A stretch of DNA of 64,000 nt, from assembly GCA_021292105.1 (NCBI GenBank), contig CM037867.1, forward strand, positions 39,291,771 to 39,355,770, in the 5' to 3' direction. The notes under the pieces are model-generated. The model did no database searches. It was not told where the DNA came from and saw only the letters and a list, made by a program, of their open reading frames with translations. The stretch is from Anadara kagoshimensis. Taxonomy: Eukaryota > Mollusca > Bivalvia > Arcoida > Arcidae. The translations under genes were made by a program, and so were the position numbers. This document shows, piece by piece, positions 1 through 11,870 of the stretch; the first letter of the stretch is position 1; every line of letters starts with the position of its first letter.

Positions 1-421
1 TAAAACTTGTACGTTTTTTGTACCAGAAAATTTAACTGTCGAATTATACATCAAAATAAACACGGGAAAAAGTTCTTTCCATTCATATTAAAACATCTTT
101 GGTGCATGAGCAAATGATTGAAAGAGATCACATTTTTCAAAAAAATAATTTTCGATTTTAGGCAAGTGTCCCGCATTCAATCGGTATTTAAATGGTAAAA
201 TTGTCACCAAATTAGAGCAAATCTGCCTTCAATCAATTACAATTATTCAGAAATTTTAATATAATGTCATGTGTTTCAGTAATAACAGTCGGTAAGACAA
301 ATATTTCATTATTTCCACGCCTCGAGTGTATGCCGTTTTTGGCCATTTTTTTCACCCCTTCTGCGCGTGCAAACTTGTTTAATGAATTAATGCGTAGGCC
401 GGGTTGGCGTTTCCCCTGCTA
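1..421 (-). mobile_element. Terminal part of a DNA transposon, same family as 37579-41873
   Basis: Read on the minus strand, this stretch matches the left end of the 4.3-kb element at 37579-41873. Shared landmarks include a terminal GCCAACCCGG near 400-410 and internal stretches such as AAAGAACTTTTTC and ACGTAC-AGTTT. The outer terminus has diverged but still resembles the CAGCAGGATAGCCAA repeat of the intact copy. The rest of the element would lie left of the window. No coding capacity is visible. Similarity stops near 415-421, which is why I end it there. Confidence 0.6.
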
Positions 422-2039
422 GCAGTATACGAAGATCGACCGTAGCAACTGTAAACATCCGGCTGTCTTTTAATCAGTATTCGGCAATATAAATCGTAAA
501 ATTAGTGATCAAAATGCCTCTTAGAAGAAAAGGGCGGTTTATTAAAGTATCGAAGAAGAAAAGGCGAGAAGATACTTTCTGCCCGCATGATTCAAATGAA
601 CAAATATGGTCCAACTTTTGACGAACCCGAACGTACTTCTCAACTACATGCTTTGAAAAATGATTAAATGATGTCTATTACAGTAAACATAAACAAATGG
701 AAACTATACAGCGGCGAATTGTCCAAATTTCATCACAACGTTGCAGCAATTAGGTTCTATCTATCTTATGTAATCCAAAACGAAAAACGGTACGGCCTAT
801 AATCCGAGTATTACAAGCATAGATGCACAAAATGTAAACTTACCATGGTATAGAGTTTTCTCTCTTTGTCTATACCACAAAGTAATGGAAATTCATGTAA
901 GTTCCAAGAGATATTAGAATGTTGACATGGTTGAACAAAACTGTTATATTTTTTCTTCTCATTGGAGTTTTTGAATTCCTATAGATTCGCAGCTATTTTT
1001 ACGATAATTAGGAATCTATTTTTAATATCCAGATTATAAAACATCGATTAATATTGTAAATAATATGTAAAAATATACTTTGTTTTGTGTATTGTCAAGA
1101 ATCTGACGCTAATATTTGAATTAATTGTAAAAAGAAAATCTTTTGGGGATTTTTTTTCAATTTTTTCAATGGAAAATTTAAAAAATCATGGGGGTAGGGG
1201 TAATTTTTTATTTTTAAATCCGAAAATACCCTGGTGACCTATAATTTTTTCTTTGTTTTTGTGAAGTATATAGTTTGGTTAAACTTTTGGCAGATTTTGA
1301 TAAGATTTCGAATGGTAGATTTTTTTTGTACATGAAAATGTATGGAATTTTTGTGAAAAAGGCGGTAAAATGAGCACATTCTCCAATGTATTTTTTACCA
1401 ATTATTTTAATAAATGTGTATTGAACTGCCAACTTTAACATTTTTTAACATGTTAAATATGGGTATGATGTATTTTTGCTGTTTATAACATTTTAATGAA
1501 TTTCTTGAGTTTGTTTGAGGTTGATTTTTCAAATTATACCGATTTTTGGGTAAAAATACAAAATCCTTAAAATACTGCATATATTGAACAAGAGTTGTTT
1601 GTTGAAAAATTACATGCGGTGACCTACCATTATTTTTGCATTTTTTTGTTTGCATGTTCATATAGAACAAACAGTGAAAAAATTAGCTTGTTTTGAATGG
1701 TGATTCTATTTCATAGCATATGCCTTTAAATATGAACCTTGATTGTGAACGCGAATACATGTATTCGCGAAATGAAGCTGCGATATAAGTACGCAAAATT
1801 TGATACTCGTGATATTAAAGTAATCTACAGTATCAGGTTCCGGTTTCTCATTGATTCTGGTTTTTTTTCCTTCACTTAAATCTGGCAATTTTTGTTAATC
1901 TTTTATCGTACAAAAAATTAAACGTTTCAACAAAATTAGAATATATAGATGGTATTAGGTCAAAAAGATCTTTGCTTGTCAAGGTAATTTAATTAAAGTA
2001 CAAAAAGCAGACCCGTGTTGTTTTAACGAGCCCTGCATC
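422..2039. other. Gene-poor AT-rich stretch
   Basis: I see no recognisable gene. A 35-codon open frame at 513-620 (plus) starts MPLRRKGRF and is very rich in Lys and Arg. It could be the 5' scrap of a transposon ORF, but nothing supports expression. The longer open frames around 1214-1888 on the minus strand are low-complexity and have no recognisable domain. Confidence 0.4.
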
Positions 2040-2400
2040 ATTTGAGATTGGCTTTCACATATCGGATTTTGTTATAATCTGTGATTTCATTGAAAATCAT
2101 ATTTAGTTTTTGTGTTAATTAAATCACAGTCTGATGTTTTTGTTTTACTTTTTTCCCATCCTAGTTTACTTGAACTGAACTGGTGCCAAAAATCTAATAT
2201 ATTGTGAAAACAGTCTAATAAGTTTGAAAACATTGGACTGTTGTCACAATATATTGGATTGTTGGCACTTGTCCAGTTCCAGTATGTTGGATATTAGACT
2301 CAAGAGAAAAGGGATGACATCATAGCAATATTTTAATGTTCAAATCAAGTGTAATATTGCAAGGAACAGTTAAATCCATTTTAATGACATTTTTATTTTC
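2040..2400 (-). repeat. Dispersed repeat with a ~110-bp near-perfect hairpin
   Basis: The core at about 2178-2285 is an imperfect palindrome: GGTGCC...AATATATTGTGA on one arm and TCACAATATATTGGATTGTTGGCAC on the other. The same hairpin and its flank (AAATCTGTGA/TTTTGTTATgATCTG) recur at 45890-46240 and 62740-63010, in the opposite orientation. This looks like a foldback/MITE-type family, with no coding sequence. Confidence 0.65.
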
Positions 2401-2990
2401 TGTCAATATTTGTCAGTATGAGATTATGTCCAAAATCAAAAAGTAAATTATATTACAAAACGATTTGCAAATTTTATAAAACTTCAAATTGAACATAAAT
2501 TCATTTACTTGTATTTGTCTCAAATTATAAATTCACTGGGTTTCTCATTTAACTAAGGGTATTCAATATTTATTCAGATCCTTCAAATTTTGATATTTTG
2601 GAGCTACTTAAATGGAATTTTTTATTTTGATATTTTCTGATGAAACTATCTTAAATGTTTCTGTACAATTACAAAAAACAAATCTTAGGCAATATCTCTG
2701 ATACATTTGTTTTGTAAGCAGCTTTCTTCGTTAAGGCATAATAATTATGAAAATTTCGTATTCATTTTGTAAATAATCTTTTGCTCATTGTAATCATGTT
2801 GCTGCAATGCTGTAATGACCTATCGCTATAACGCCCATTTTATAAATTACGTTAAATTTGTTGTGGCTTACAAGTATAAACCAAATTTTGGAAATGGCAA
2901 ATCTAATAAAACTCTAAATAATTTACTATAGAAATGATAGAATGATCGGAACAGCGACATAGATCTCTTCAGAGTATTTATCCTCGCCTT
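2401..2990. other. AT-rich stretch without recognised features
   Basis: No gene, RNA or clear repeat is visible. Part of 2480-2720 resembles the flank at 32310-32600 (shared AACATAAATTCAT- and GGGTATTCAATATTTATTCA-like strings on opposite strands), so it is probably a diverged dispersed repeat. Confidence 0.35.
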
Positions 2991-2991
2991 T

Positions 2992-3143
2992 TGACGTCAT
3001 TTCTTCATTTCAGAGTATTAAGTCCCGCCTTCTCTGACGTCACAGTAAACAGATCAAACCAGAATCAAACTTGACGAGATTTTGACAAGTCATACTAGTT
3101 GATTGAAATTCAAAGAAGTTAAGTCCCGTCTTCTCTGACGTCA
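2992..3143. promoter_or_regulatory. Cluster of three full CRE palindromes
   Basis: TGACGTCA occurs exactly at 2992-2999, 3035-3042 and 3136-3143. The second and third lie inside a diverged direct repeat (AAGTCCCGCCTTCTCTGACG / AAGTCCCGTCTTCTCTGACG). TGACGTCA is the palindromic CREB/ATF site in animals. It sits 1.6 kb upstream of the plus-strand receptor exon copy. That it regulates anything is inference. It may simply be a repeat carrying CRE sites. Confidence 0.4.
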
Positions 3144-3714
3144 CAATAAACAAATTCTTGTTATGACAACTAACAAAATATTTGATCAATTGTGTGAGTA
3201 AATAAGGTTCTATAACTCGAGTTTTTCAGACGTATCTGAAGAAGTTTGAAAAAATCTTTACATTTGATTTGCAAATAAATCATGCGTAGAGAACGGACCA
3301 CGTTTTTTGTGCAACACTATCTTCCACTATTTGGCCTTAAATTTAACCATTCATAACGATCATATATCTATAGTGTGCTTTAGGGGCTATATAAATTTGA
3401 TATATAAGGATAAAAGATATTATGACTTGGTATCGGCTATTTATAATAATGAAACATGCTCTCTTACCTTAATCACACCGTCTATTAGCCCAATCTAATA
3501 TTCAAATTAAAAGTCAAAGTTGGCACACTTTACCTACACGTTTTAACTGTTTAATTCATGTACGGCGTAGCACTTGTTTTTCAAGCTTTTAACTTCAAAA
3601 CCCATCCTTTCGTCTGCTGTCATAGCAAATCTCCGTAAGGATCTTGAAAAGTTTTGTGTTTTATTTCTGACTAGATGGAGTTACATTACCACCACGTCTA
3701 CGGACCGCAACGAC
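3144..3714. other. Intergenic, no recognised feature
   Basis: Short open frames at 3307-3498 and 3574-3756 have no domain; the latter runs into the minisatellite. I see nothing else. Confidence 0.35.
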
Positions 3715-4135
3715 CATTCGGGTAGTTTCCAAACCAACTCGCATTCCTCTGCGTAGTTCCAAAACCAACTCGGTTTTCTTCGAGTAGTTGCAAAACAAAT
3801 TCACACCTATCCGTTAAGTTTTAAAACCAATCCATGCCTATTCGTGGAATTTTAAAACCAAGTTACGCCTTTGTGTAGTTTGTAAAACCAACCCACGCCT
3901 CTCAGCGTAGATTCTAAACAACTTACATCTCTTCGCGTAGTTCAAAACTAACCCATACCTATCTGTTAAGTTTCAAATCTAACTCTTGCCCCTCCGTGTT
4001 GTTTTAAAACCAACTTGCGCCTCTTCGAGCAGTTTCAAAACGAACACACTCCACTCCGCGTAGTTCAAAACTAACATACACTCCTCCATTAAGTTTCAAA
4101 TCCAACTCATGCCTCTCTATTGAGTTTCAAAAACA
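3715..4135 (+). repeat. ~31-bp minisatellite (copy 1 of 4)
   Basis: About 13 diverged units follow the pattern CTCTGCGTAGTTCCAAAACC plus roughly 11 bp ending ACGCCT. The same family occurs at 6895-7270 (same strand) and at 21855-22700 and 30045-30480 (opposite strand). The strand switch fits the inverted duplication proposed for 3.7-30.5 kb. Confidence 0.8.
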
Positions 4136-4254
4136 TTATATTTTATAGCATGCACGTTTGAGTGATGAATTCCGTTTGTGTTTTCCGTCTATTTTTTCAT
4201 CTATGAAATGACAATCTCAATATCAGTGGAAAATGAAACCAGACATTTTCAGCC

Positions 4255-4440
4255 ATCCCCCTTGGTAGCTTAGTTGTCTAAAGCGTGCTCTCACTGAACA
4301 GAGTGCCTTGCACTCTCTGATTTTGAATCTCACTAGCGCCGATCCTAGTTTTACTAATTTCTTAGTTCCCTTGCTGAAGTTGGCGCCTTGATATAAGTGA
4401 CCAGAAACTTGACGTAAAAACAGCATTACCCCGTTACACT
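4255..4440 (+). mobile_element. tRNA-derived SINE fragment
   Basis: A box-A-like TAGCTTAGTTGTCTAAAGCG at about 4267 and a box-B-like GATTTTGAATCTC near 4318 give a tRNA-like head. The tail reads TTGATATAAGTGACC...GACGTAAAAA, a tail shared with the other SINEs in this window. The same SINE flanks the exon-2 copies at 26925-27110 and 51925-52012 on the minus strand, so it was present before the exon was duplicated. Confidence 0.6.
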
Positions 4441-4702
4441 TCCTCCTAAATTCAGCAAAAGTGGATTTTATGTTGGGTTATGTTGATGGAATTTTCTGTT
4501 GTTAAAATTATGTACGATATTACTTTGCTTTAATTGCTTATTTTTTATTTATAAAAAAAATCCAACACAAATCGGTTGATGGAACTTTTTGTTGTTAAAA
4601 TTATGTACGATATTAATTTGCTTTAATTGCTTGTTTTTATTTATAAATAATACAAATCGGTTTTTCTTAAAAAAGTAATATTGATTTTGTTTCTTTTTTC
4701 AG

Positions 4703-6204
4703 AAAACATGTAACAACTGTGTTGACCAATCACAAGATTTCTGTGTAGAAGAACTTCTGAAGAATTATGACTTTAAGGTATCGCAAACATTGATAACCAA
4801 TGACATTATTGAGCCAGCGACCGTGAGCAGGTTACTAATTTTTATTTTTTTGTCATGGCCAGTGCAAAAATATGATCTTTACTTAAATATTTAACGGGTT
4901 CATTGTGGTGCTCTGAAAACATATCAAACCCATGCTGTACATACCGGGGTGAAATTACCTTTACCATACGTGTTGCACGGACTTATGTAGAAATCAATTC
5001 TTTGTTGGAGGGGCTTTCAAATATGGACTGGACATATACTGAACAAGAAGGCGATAAGTCTGTCACAGTATCAAAAGTTGATTATATATCAGAACGGTGT
5101 CAAGAAAACAAACATGTAATCGCTTTATCGGGCCAGAATTTTTTCAAGAAAAATATTAACATGTTTCAGAGGTTCCATACTATATCATCAGATTATATAC
5201 CCATATCTGTTAACGGGACTATAAACGTCACAGATATCTTCGATAGAAATTCAAATTTTATTGTTCACAACTGGAAAGCTACGTATAAGGAAAACACGAA
5301 TGCAAGCCTAAGCAATGACACTGCTTCCGGTTTTACTCCACATACAAGATGGCGTCCAAAATCAATCTTGACCTACGTGACCTTAGGATTGTCTTGTTTG
5401 TCGCTTCTTGTAACTATGTCAATATATCAACATTTAGGACTGTTTCAGTCTTATGCTGGCAAAATATCCAGACATATGATGCTCTCACTTTTTAGTGCCC
5501 AACTTATTTTTATAACTGCTGTGGGTGCAAACTTCATTTATGAGGTATGCTTGACCATCGCTGTTCTTTCTCATTATTTATGGCTCTGTACATTCACTTG
5601 GATGTCCGTATTTTGTGTCGAGGTTTTGCGGACAATGGGAAATATGAAAAATTGTCCAGGGTCTCTTATTGTTAAATCACACCTGTCATATCGATATATA
5701 ATTTTGTGTTATATTTTCCCCGCTGGTTTTGTTGTTCCATGTGCATTGCTTGATATTTTGACAGATATTCCGATAAAATACACTGGCGAGATATGTTTTA
5801 TTTCCGGATATCCGGCAAATTTGTTAGCATTCACCCTTCCGGTTTTAATGTCAATTCTCACCAATATTATTGCGCTTGTTACATCTTCTGTATTGATATC
5901 CAGATACAACCATACAATAAAATTACTAAACACTATAAAAGTAACGCGTTCTTTAATTCCTCTGTACATCCGGTCATGCGTATTGTGTGCATTTCCTTGG
6001 ACTCTCGGAATCATATCCAGTTTTTTCTATTCCGATTTTCTTGACTATGTTTTTGTCATCTTAGCCGGCTCACATGGTATATTCGTAAGTGGGTCATTTA
6101 TGTCTACGAAATCGGTCATACACAAAATAAGACTATCATTTAAAAAAAAATCTGAAAATTCACAAAACATTGAATTAAATGAATCGGCTGGACATATTGA
6201 ATAA
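4703..6204 (+). pseudogene. Receptor exon 2 copy: class-B 7TM domain, one frameshift
   Basis: This is the plus-strand paralogue of gene A exon 2. It begins after a good acceptor (TTCTTTTTTCAG at 4691-4702) in phase 0 with KTCNNCVDQSQDFC. A missing T in the T-run near 4889-4892 creates a stop at 4892-4894. After that point the frame resumes and stays open to the stop at 6202-6204, so the 7TM part is uninterrupted: seven hydrophobic segments, the TM3 Cys (YEVCLT) and the ECL2 Cys (GEICF). There is no somatomedin-B exon within 4.7 kb upstream, so exon 1 is either off the window to the left or absent. The 3' flank to about 6390 is shared with the other copies. Alternatively, the indel is an assembly error and the gene lives. 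The long antisense open frame at 5709-6014 is a shadow. Confidence 0.8.
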
Positions 6205-6894
6205 AGCCTCAAAATCGACTCATTTTAATTTTATTTTTTGCTTTCTGTAAAGTTTAATATAAACTGTTAAAGTTGTCATTCTTGTCCCATATTGTCATGG
6301 TTAAAAATAATTAAAACAAAACGACCCTAATTTTTTATGAACGTTAGCAAAAATACATATATTTTTTACTAATAAACACTATATTCCCACCATCTGAAGT
6401 AAAATTTCATGAATTCCGTTTTTACTTACAATCAAAATGACGTCTTACTGAACATGACTAGTAAAATGTCACTTTAAAAACAGTCAAAATCAAAATTGAG
6501 AATGAAAGGAACATGGAGATATGGAACGTTTAATGCGTCCATCGTCAATCAACCTCTTACAAATAAATTATCTAAAAGTGTAAGCAAAAACTTTTAAAAA
6601 ATGCAAATTAATAAATTAATTAAAGTATTTGAAATTTGAATGAATGTCTACAATCCTTAACTTGCACACATTCGAAAGATTTTCTGCAAATTGCATTACC
6701 TGTTTAGCCAGATGAAAAATAATCCATTACCACCTTCCATGCAGATTCTCAAAAAGAGGGTTGCTGTTATTTTGTTTTACTTTTTCCACAATCAGCTAAT
6801 TGCGTCAAGGGGAAGTTTGCAAATCCCTTTTATGATAAAAAAAATGCTCGTGTATCCGTGATAAGTTCTAATGTCCCGATCAGGCCATTTTGTC
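6205..6894. other. 3' flank of the exon-2 copy, then unremarkable DNA
   Basis: About 6205-6390 matches the sequence beyond the stop codon in genes A and B. The stop-codon region contains AATAAA (GAATAAAGCC), but this is too close to the stop to call a polyadenylation signal. The rest has no recognised feature apart from one unit of the ~70-bp repeat near 6490-6560. Confidence 0.4.
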
Positions 6895-7270
6895 TGGTTT
6901 TAAACACACTCACGCCTGTCTGCATACTTCTAAAACCCAACTACCCCTCTCCTCGTAGTTCCATATCGTGCCACTTCACGTATTTCTAAAACCTACTCAC
7001 GCCTCTCTTTTTAGTTACAAAACCCAGTCATGCCTCTCCACGTACATTTAATTCCAAAACTATTTTATGCATCTCTGCGTATATCCAAGACCTATTAACA
7101 CCTCTCTGTGTAGTTGCAAAACCATGTCATGCCTCTCTGCGTAGTTCCAAAACCCACTCACAACTCAACACGTAGTTTCAAAACCATCTCACGCCTCTCC
7201 GCATAGTTCCAAAATCATGTTACGCCTCTCTGCGTAGTTCCAAAACCATTCATGTCTCTCCACTTAGTTT
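6895..7270 (+). repeat. ~31-bp minisatellite (copy 2 of 4)
   Basis: About 12 units of the CACGCCTCTCTGCGTAGTTC family run on the plus strand, 3' of the plus-strand receptor exon. The mirror copy is at 21855-22700. Confidence 0.85.
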
Positions 7271-7615
7271 GACAACATTGGAGATATTAAATGATATTTC
7301 ATTACTGGATGATTCCTTGAAATTTTAAGGAATAATCGAAGGTTAATACCACTAATGTATGGGCGACCTAAATATTTTGAGGGTTTTTATTTTGCATTAC
7401 ACAACAATACTAATTAACTGCCTTTTTGAGGGATCTGGTTATGACCCAGTGGTCACTCCGGTTTCCTCCACCATCTCAAATATGATATTCCCGATATAAG
7501 TCAAATAACCTTGTCTTTGGCGTAAAACTTGTCCCATGATTAATCTTTATATTAGTTGTTGCTTGTTATTTGTTTTAATGTAAGTTAAATAAAATATGCG
7601 ATGTTTATTAAATTT
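7271..7615. other. Short unique spacer
   Basis: No gene or RNA is recognised. It separates the 31-bp array from the 92-bp higher-order array. Confidence 0.4.
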
Positions 7616-9460
7616 TGACTCGTTGTTATATATAGTAAATACTAAATTATTGCGTATTTCAGCCGTAATATCATATATATATTTCACAAAATTCATGTAA
7701 TATAATGTTTATAACAGTTGTAATGTGATATCTTACACTGTTGAAATTTAATGTGAATTACAGATGTAATGTGATGTGTATAACAGGTGTAATTTGATAT
7801 TTTTTAAAAAGTGTAATGTGATGATCATTACAATTGTAATGTGATCACTGTTACACTGTTGTAAATTAATATATATTACAGATGTAATGTGATGTGTATA
7901 GCAAGTGTAATGTGATAAACATTACAGTTTTAAGTTTTTTGTGTTACACAGTAGAAAAATGAAGTGTATTACAAATGTATTGCGATGATTATAACATGTG
8001 TAATGTAATGACCATAACAGAGGAAATAGGATTTGTTACACAATGGTAAATTGATATGTATTACAGATGTAATACAATGTTTATAACAGGTGTAATTTGA
8101 TGATCATTACAGTTGTAATGTGATATGTTAAACAGTGGTAAATTCAAGTATATTACCATTGCAATGCGTATATTTTAGAAGGTAAATATGATGACCATTG
8201 CAGCTGTAATGTAGTATGTTAGATAGTGAAAAATTGTTGTGTATTTCAAATGTAATGCTATGATTATAACTGATGTAATGTGATGACCATAACGGTAGTC
8301 ATGTGATATGTTACACTGTTGTAAATTAATAATATATAACAGATGTAATGTGATGTGTATAACAGATGTAATGTGATGACCATTACAGTTGTAATGTGAT
8401 ATGTTACCCAGTGGTAAATTAATATGTATTACAGATGTAATGTGATATGTTACACTGTTGTAAATTAATGATATGTTACACTGTTGTAATGTGATGTGTA
8501 TACCAGGTGTAATGTGATATCTTACCCAGTGGTAAATTAATAAGTATTACAAATGTAATGTGATATGTTACACAGTGGCAAATAAATAATATATTATAGA
8601 TGTAATGTGGTGAGTATACCAGGTGTGATTCGATGATCATTACAATTGTAATGTGATATGTTACACAGTGGTGAATTCAATTATATAACAATTGTAATGT
8701 GTGTATTTAACAAGGCAAATATGATGACCATTACAGTTGTAATGTAGTATGTTAGATAGTGATAAATTGATGTGTATTTCAGATGTAATGCTATGATTAT
8801 TACAGATGTAATGTGATGACCATTACATTTGTAATGTGATATGTTGCCCAGTAAATTAATAATATATTACAGACGTAATGTGATGTGTATACCAGGTGTA
8901 ATGTGATGACTATTACAGTAGTAATGTGATATGTTACCCAGTGGTAAATTGATATGTATTGCAGATGTAATGCAATGTTTATAACAGGTGTAATGTGATG
9001 ACCATTACAGTTGTAATGTGATTTGTTACACTGTTGTAAATTAATATGTATTACAGATTTAATGTGATGTATTTAACAGGTGTAATGTAATGACCATTAC
9101 AGTAGTAATGTGATATGTTACGCAGTTGTAATTTGATGTGTATTACACATGTAATGCGATGTCTATAACAGGTGTAATGTGATAACTGTTATAGTTGTAA
9201 TTTGATATGTTACACAGTTGTAAATTTAAATGTATTACAGATGTAATGCTATGATTATAACAGGTGTAATGTGATGACCATTATAGTTGTAATGCAGTAT
9301 GTTAGATAGTGATAAATTAATGATTAATTACAGATGTAATGTGATGTGTGTAACAGGTTTAATGAGATGGCCATTACAGTAATATTGCGATATGTTACCC
9401 TGTTGTAAATTAATATGTACTATAGATGTCATTCCATGTTTATAACAGTGTTATGTATTT
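7616..9460 (-). repeat. 92-bp higher-order minisatellite of dyad 23-bp subunits
   Basis: About twenty ~92-bp units are each made of four ~23-bp subunits centred on the dyad TTACAnnTGTAA (variants TTACATCTGTAA, TTACAACTGTAA, TTACACCTGTTAT, TTACAACTGTGTAA). Here the subunits are in reverse order relative to the arrays at 15.5-21 kb, 48.8-49.5 kb and 63.6-64 kb. Units are diverged and some subunits are lost. No coding sequence is present. Confidence 0.9.
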
Positions 9461-9494
9461 TTACTTGTGTTATGTGTTTGACGTCATGTTTTAA

Positions 9495-10135
9495 GTTTAC
9501 CAAATAAAATCATATTTCAATCAAGAGCTTGAATTGATAGTGAAAGTTATATTTGTCGATTTTTAAATGTTACATCAGAAATTTTTCAGCTATCTGCGAT
9601 GAAAGCTGTTTCTGACGTCGCATTTGTTATTTTTCAGCAATTCAGAATTGGAGTAATTGTAAAATGTCGCATCAACATTTTTAGGTATTTGCAATGGGGT
9701 TGTTTTTAAGTAGCGTCGGGAACTTCAGCTTTTCAGGATTAGAGTAGTTGTTAAACCTTGCATCAGTATTTTTTTCACTTATTCACAATGAAAGTATGTT
9801 AACATTGCATTTTTCAATTTTTTGGAAAGGTAGAAAAAATTTAAAAACATTCCATCAGGATTTGTCAGCGATTCGCGATAAGAGTTGTTTTTAAACATCG
9901 CATCAGCAATTTTCCAGCTTTTTGAAAAGGGAGAAGTCTTTACAAAACGTCGCATCAGCCAGCAATTATTCAGCTAATAACGATGGGATTTTTTTCTAAT
10001 TTTTTCCTTATCAATATTTCAACTATTCCCGATGGACGTTATGTCGCATCAGTTATTTTTCAGCTATTTGTGGTGAAAGGTGTTTATAGACGTCGCATCA
10101 GAATGGTTTTAATATTTGTGATGAGAAGAATCTCT
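9495..10135 (-). repeat. ~49-bp tandem repeat with GACGTCGCATCAGCAATTTT
   Basis: About 12 units are spaced 46-52 bp apart, each with a core like GTCGCATCAGCAATTTTTCAG followed by a GCGATGAAAG-type half. The same module occurs in the other orientation at 15100-15440, 48045-48610 and 63146-63520, always directly beside the 92-bp array. The linker sequence (TATTTCAATCAAGAGCTTG at 9515) is also shared. Confidence 0.85.
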
Positions 10136-10800
10136 GAGGATTAATCAAGGACAGGTCCGTTTATGCACAAGACGTGCGGGGTATTATTATGGAGCTCTCG
10201 TATTATTGTTCACTCAGATGGACTTTTATGTCATAGTTCAAAGAGTAATAAGTACCATTCAATGCAAACAATCACATTGTTACTGTTTGAGCCATTCGAT
10301 ACTATGTCCACTTAATAACAAACAACAGGCGAAGAAGCATTTCCAAATTTTAAAGTTTTATGTATGACTCGGATGGGGTTGGAACCCATGACTTCCGGAA
10401 TCACCATCAAAAGTCGCATGATTTAATTACGAACATATACTATATATATTGCATTATAATAATGTATTACAATTTCACGGCGGAATCTGTTCAAGTGGCG
10501 ATGCACTTACAAAAACAATATTGACCGCTTTGCGCTTTGAAATTATAAATTACAATCGCAGGACACTTGGTAAGAATTTTAATACATGTCCGTTGTCACA
10601 ACAGTTGTTAGACGTTAAACATTCCTCCCTGCAAATTTCCCTGAGCACACAAAAGGTGAAAGTTACTACCGCCCACTTAACTTATAGCTGGTAACGTTTT
10701 GATATAAGTGAAAAATCCTTGACTTTTGCGCAAGACCCTAATCAATCAATCGATCAATTTATCGATCAATCAATTAACTGCTTTGATTACAAAGAATCTA
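10136..10800 (+). mobile_element. SINE-like segment with (AATC)n tail, plus tRNA-like scrap
   Basis: The tail at 10680-10790 reads TATAGCTGGTAACG...TTGATATAAGTGAAA...GCGCAAGA and then an impure (AATC)n run. These are the hallmarks of the SINE tails seen elsewhere here. A B-box-like GGTTGGAACCC lies near 10390. The opening part (ACGTGCGGGGTATT near 10180) is conserved next to the 49-bp repeats in the other module series. The ORF at 10449-10694 lies inside this SINE and is not a gene. Confidence 0.6.
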
Positions 10801-10879
10801 TTGATTCTGATGATTCAAGACTCCAGTTTATTTATTTTTCTTAAGTTACTAACTTTTTCCAAATTTTAGCGATGGAAGA

Positions 10880-11745
10880 ATCTTAGAGACTTCAACATGG
10901 AACAACGAAAGTGCCTGGGTAATTTTAATGTGATTCAAATTCAGAAGAAAATCACTTGAAAAAAAGAGACGTCAAATATATCCAGGGGATTTTAAGTGTG
11001 ATCAATATTGAGAAAGAATAAAACCTAAAACTATTGGATATTAAATATATCTAGGATAATTTTGGTGTAATCAAAATTGAGACTGTAAGGAACATGGACT
11101 ATGGGACGTCAAAAATTTGAAAGGTAATTTTGGCATAATTGGACGTCGAACATACTTAGGGTAATTTTTGTGTATCAAAATTGAGAATGAAAGGGTTCCC
11201 TGGTGAAGTTCACGTGTATAACCTAACTTGTCAATTTCAAAGTTTTTACTTTGCATCTGGACTGTGATTCGGATATGGATAAGTATGTTTGTTTTTAATT
11301 ATAGAACTTTAAAATGTCAAAAATTTGAAGGGTAATTTTGGCATAATTGGGCGTCGATCACACCCAGGGTAATTTTTGTGTTTTGTGTTATCAAAATTTA
11401 GAATGAAAGGAATATGGGACGATTGAACGTCTAACATATTTAGGGTAATTTTGGTGTATCAAAATTGAGAATGAAAGGGGCATTGAACTATGATACGTCA
11501 AATAATCCAGGGCGATTTTAAGATTATCAAAATTAAGTATGAAAGAAACATGGGACTATTTAACGTCAATATATCAAGGTTAACTTTGATGCAATCAAAA
11601 TCGTAAATCAAAGAAACGTGGAACTATTGAACGTTAAATATATCCAGTATGATTTTAGTGTAATCAAAGCTGAGAATAAAAAGAACAGGGAACAATGAAA
11701 TGTCAATTTGAAATATATCCAGGGTAATTTTGTGTAATCAGTGAA
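10880..11745 (+). repeat. ~60-70-bp tandem repeat array
   Basis: About 13 units carry the core GTAATTTTGGTGTAATCAAAA, then TTGAGAATGAAAGGAACATG, then GACGTCAAATATATCCAGGG. A terminal fragment of the Penelope-like family (GTTCACGTGTATAACCTAAC to TGGATAAGTATGTTTG) interrupts it at about 11165-11300. The same unit appears singly at the ends of the Penelope-like fragments. The array recurs at 13926-14620 and 46665-47200 on the other strand. Confidence 0.85.
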
Positions 11746-11870
11746 GGATATAAGCCGAAAACTGTCCAGTATGTAAAATATTGGACTTGTCGGTGTCCGA
11801 AGCTCTCAGACCAGGCCAATATTTTACATGCTGGGTAGTTTGTGGATTATATCTTACTTAAATATTGCAA
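11745..11870. repeat. Hairpin repeat, family 2
   Basis: GGATATAAGCCGAAAACTGTC at the left and its near-complement (GGGTAGTTTGTGGATTATATC) at the right enclose the complementary GTAAAATATTGGAC / CCAATATTTTACAT. The stem is about 50 bp per arm with a short loop. The sister copy is at 46545-46660. Confidence 0.7.

Noticed and set aside
5709..6014. 101-codon antisense frame conserved in all three exon-2 copies (also 25427-25732 and 50433-50738)
   Set aside because: It is a shadow of the 7TM coding strand. Its conservation follows from conservation of the receptor sequence, and it has no domain.
6196..6210. AATAAA polyadenylation signal at the stop codon of the plus-strand copy
   Set aside because: It overlaps the stop codon and is not conserved in genes A and B (AATAAG), so it is probably chance.
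7616..9460. CRISPR-like array (regular repeats and spacers)
   Set aside because: There are no unique spacers: the intervals are themselves diverged repeat subunits, and the host is an animal.
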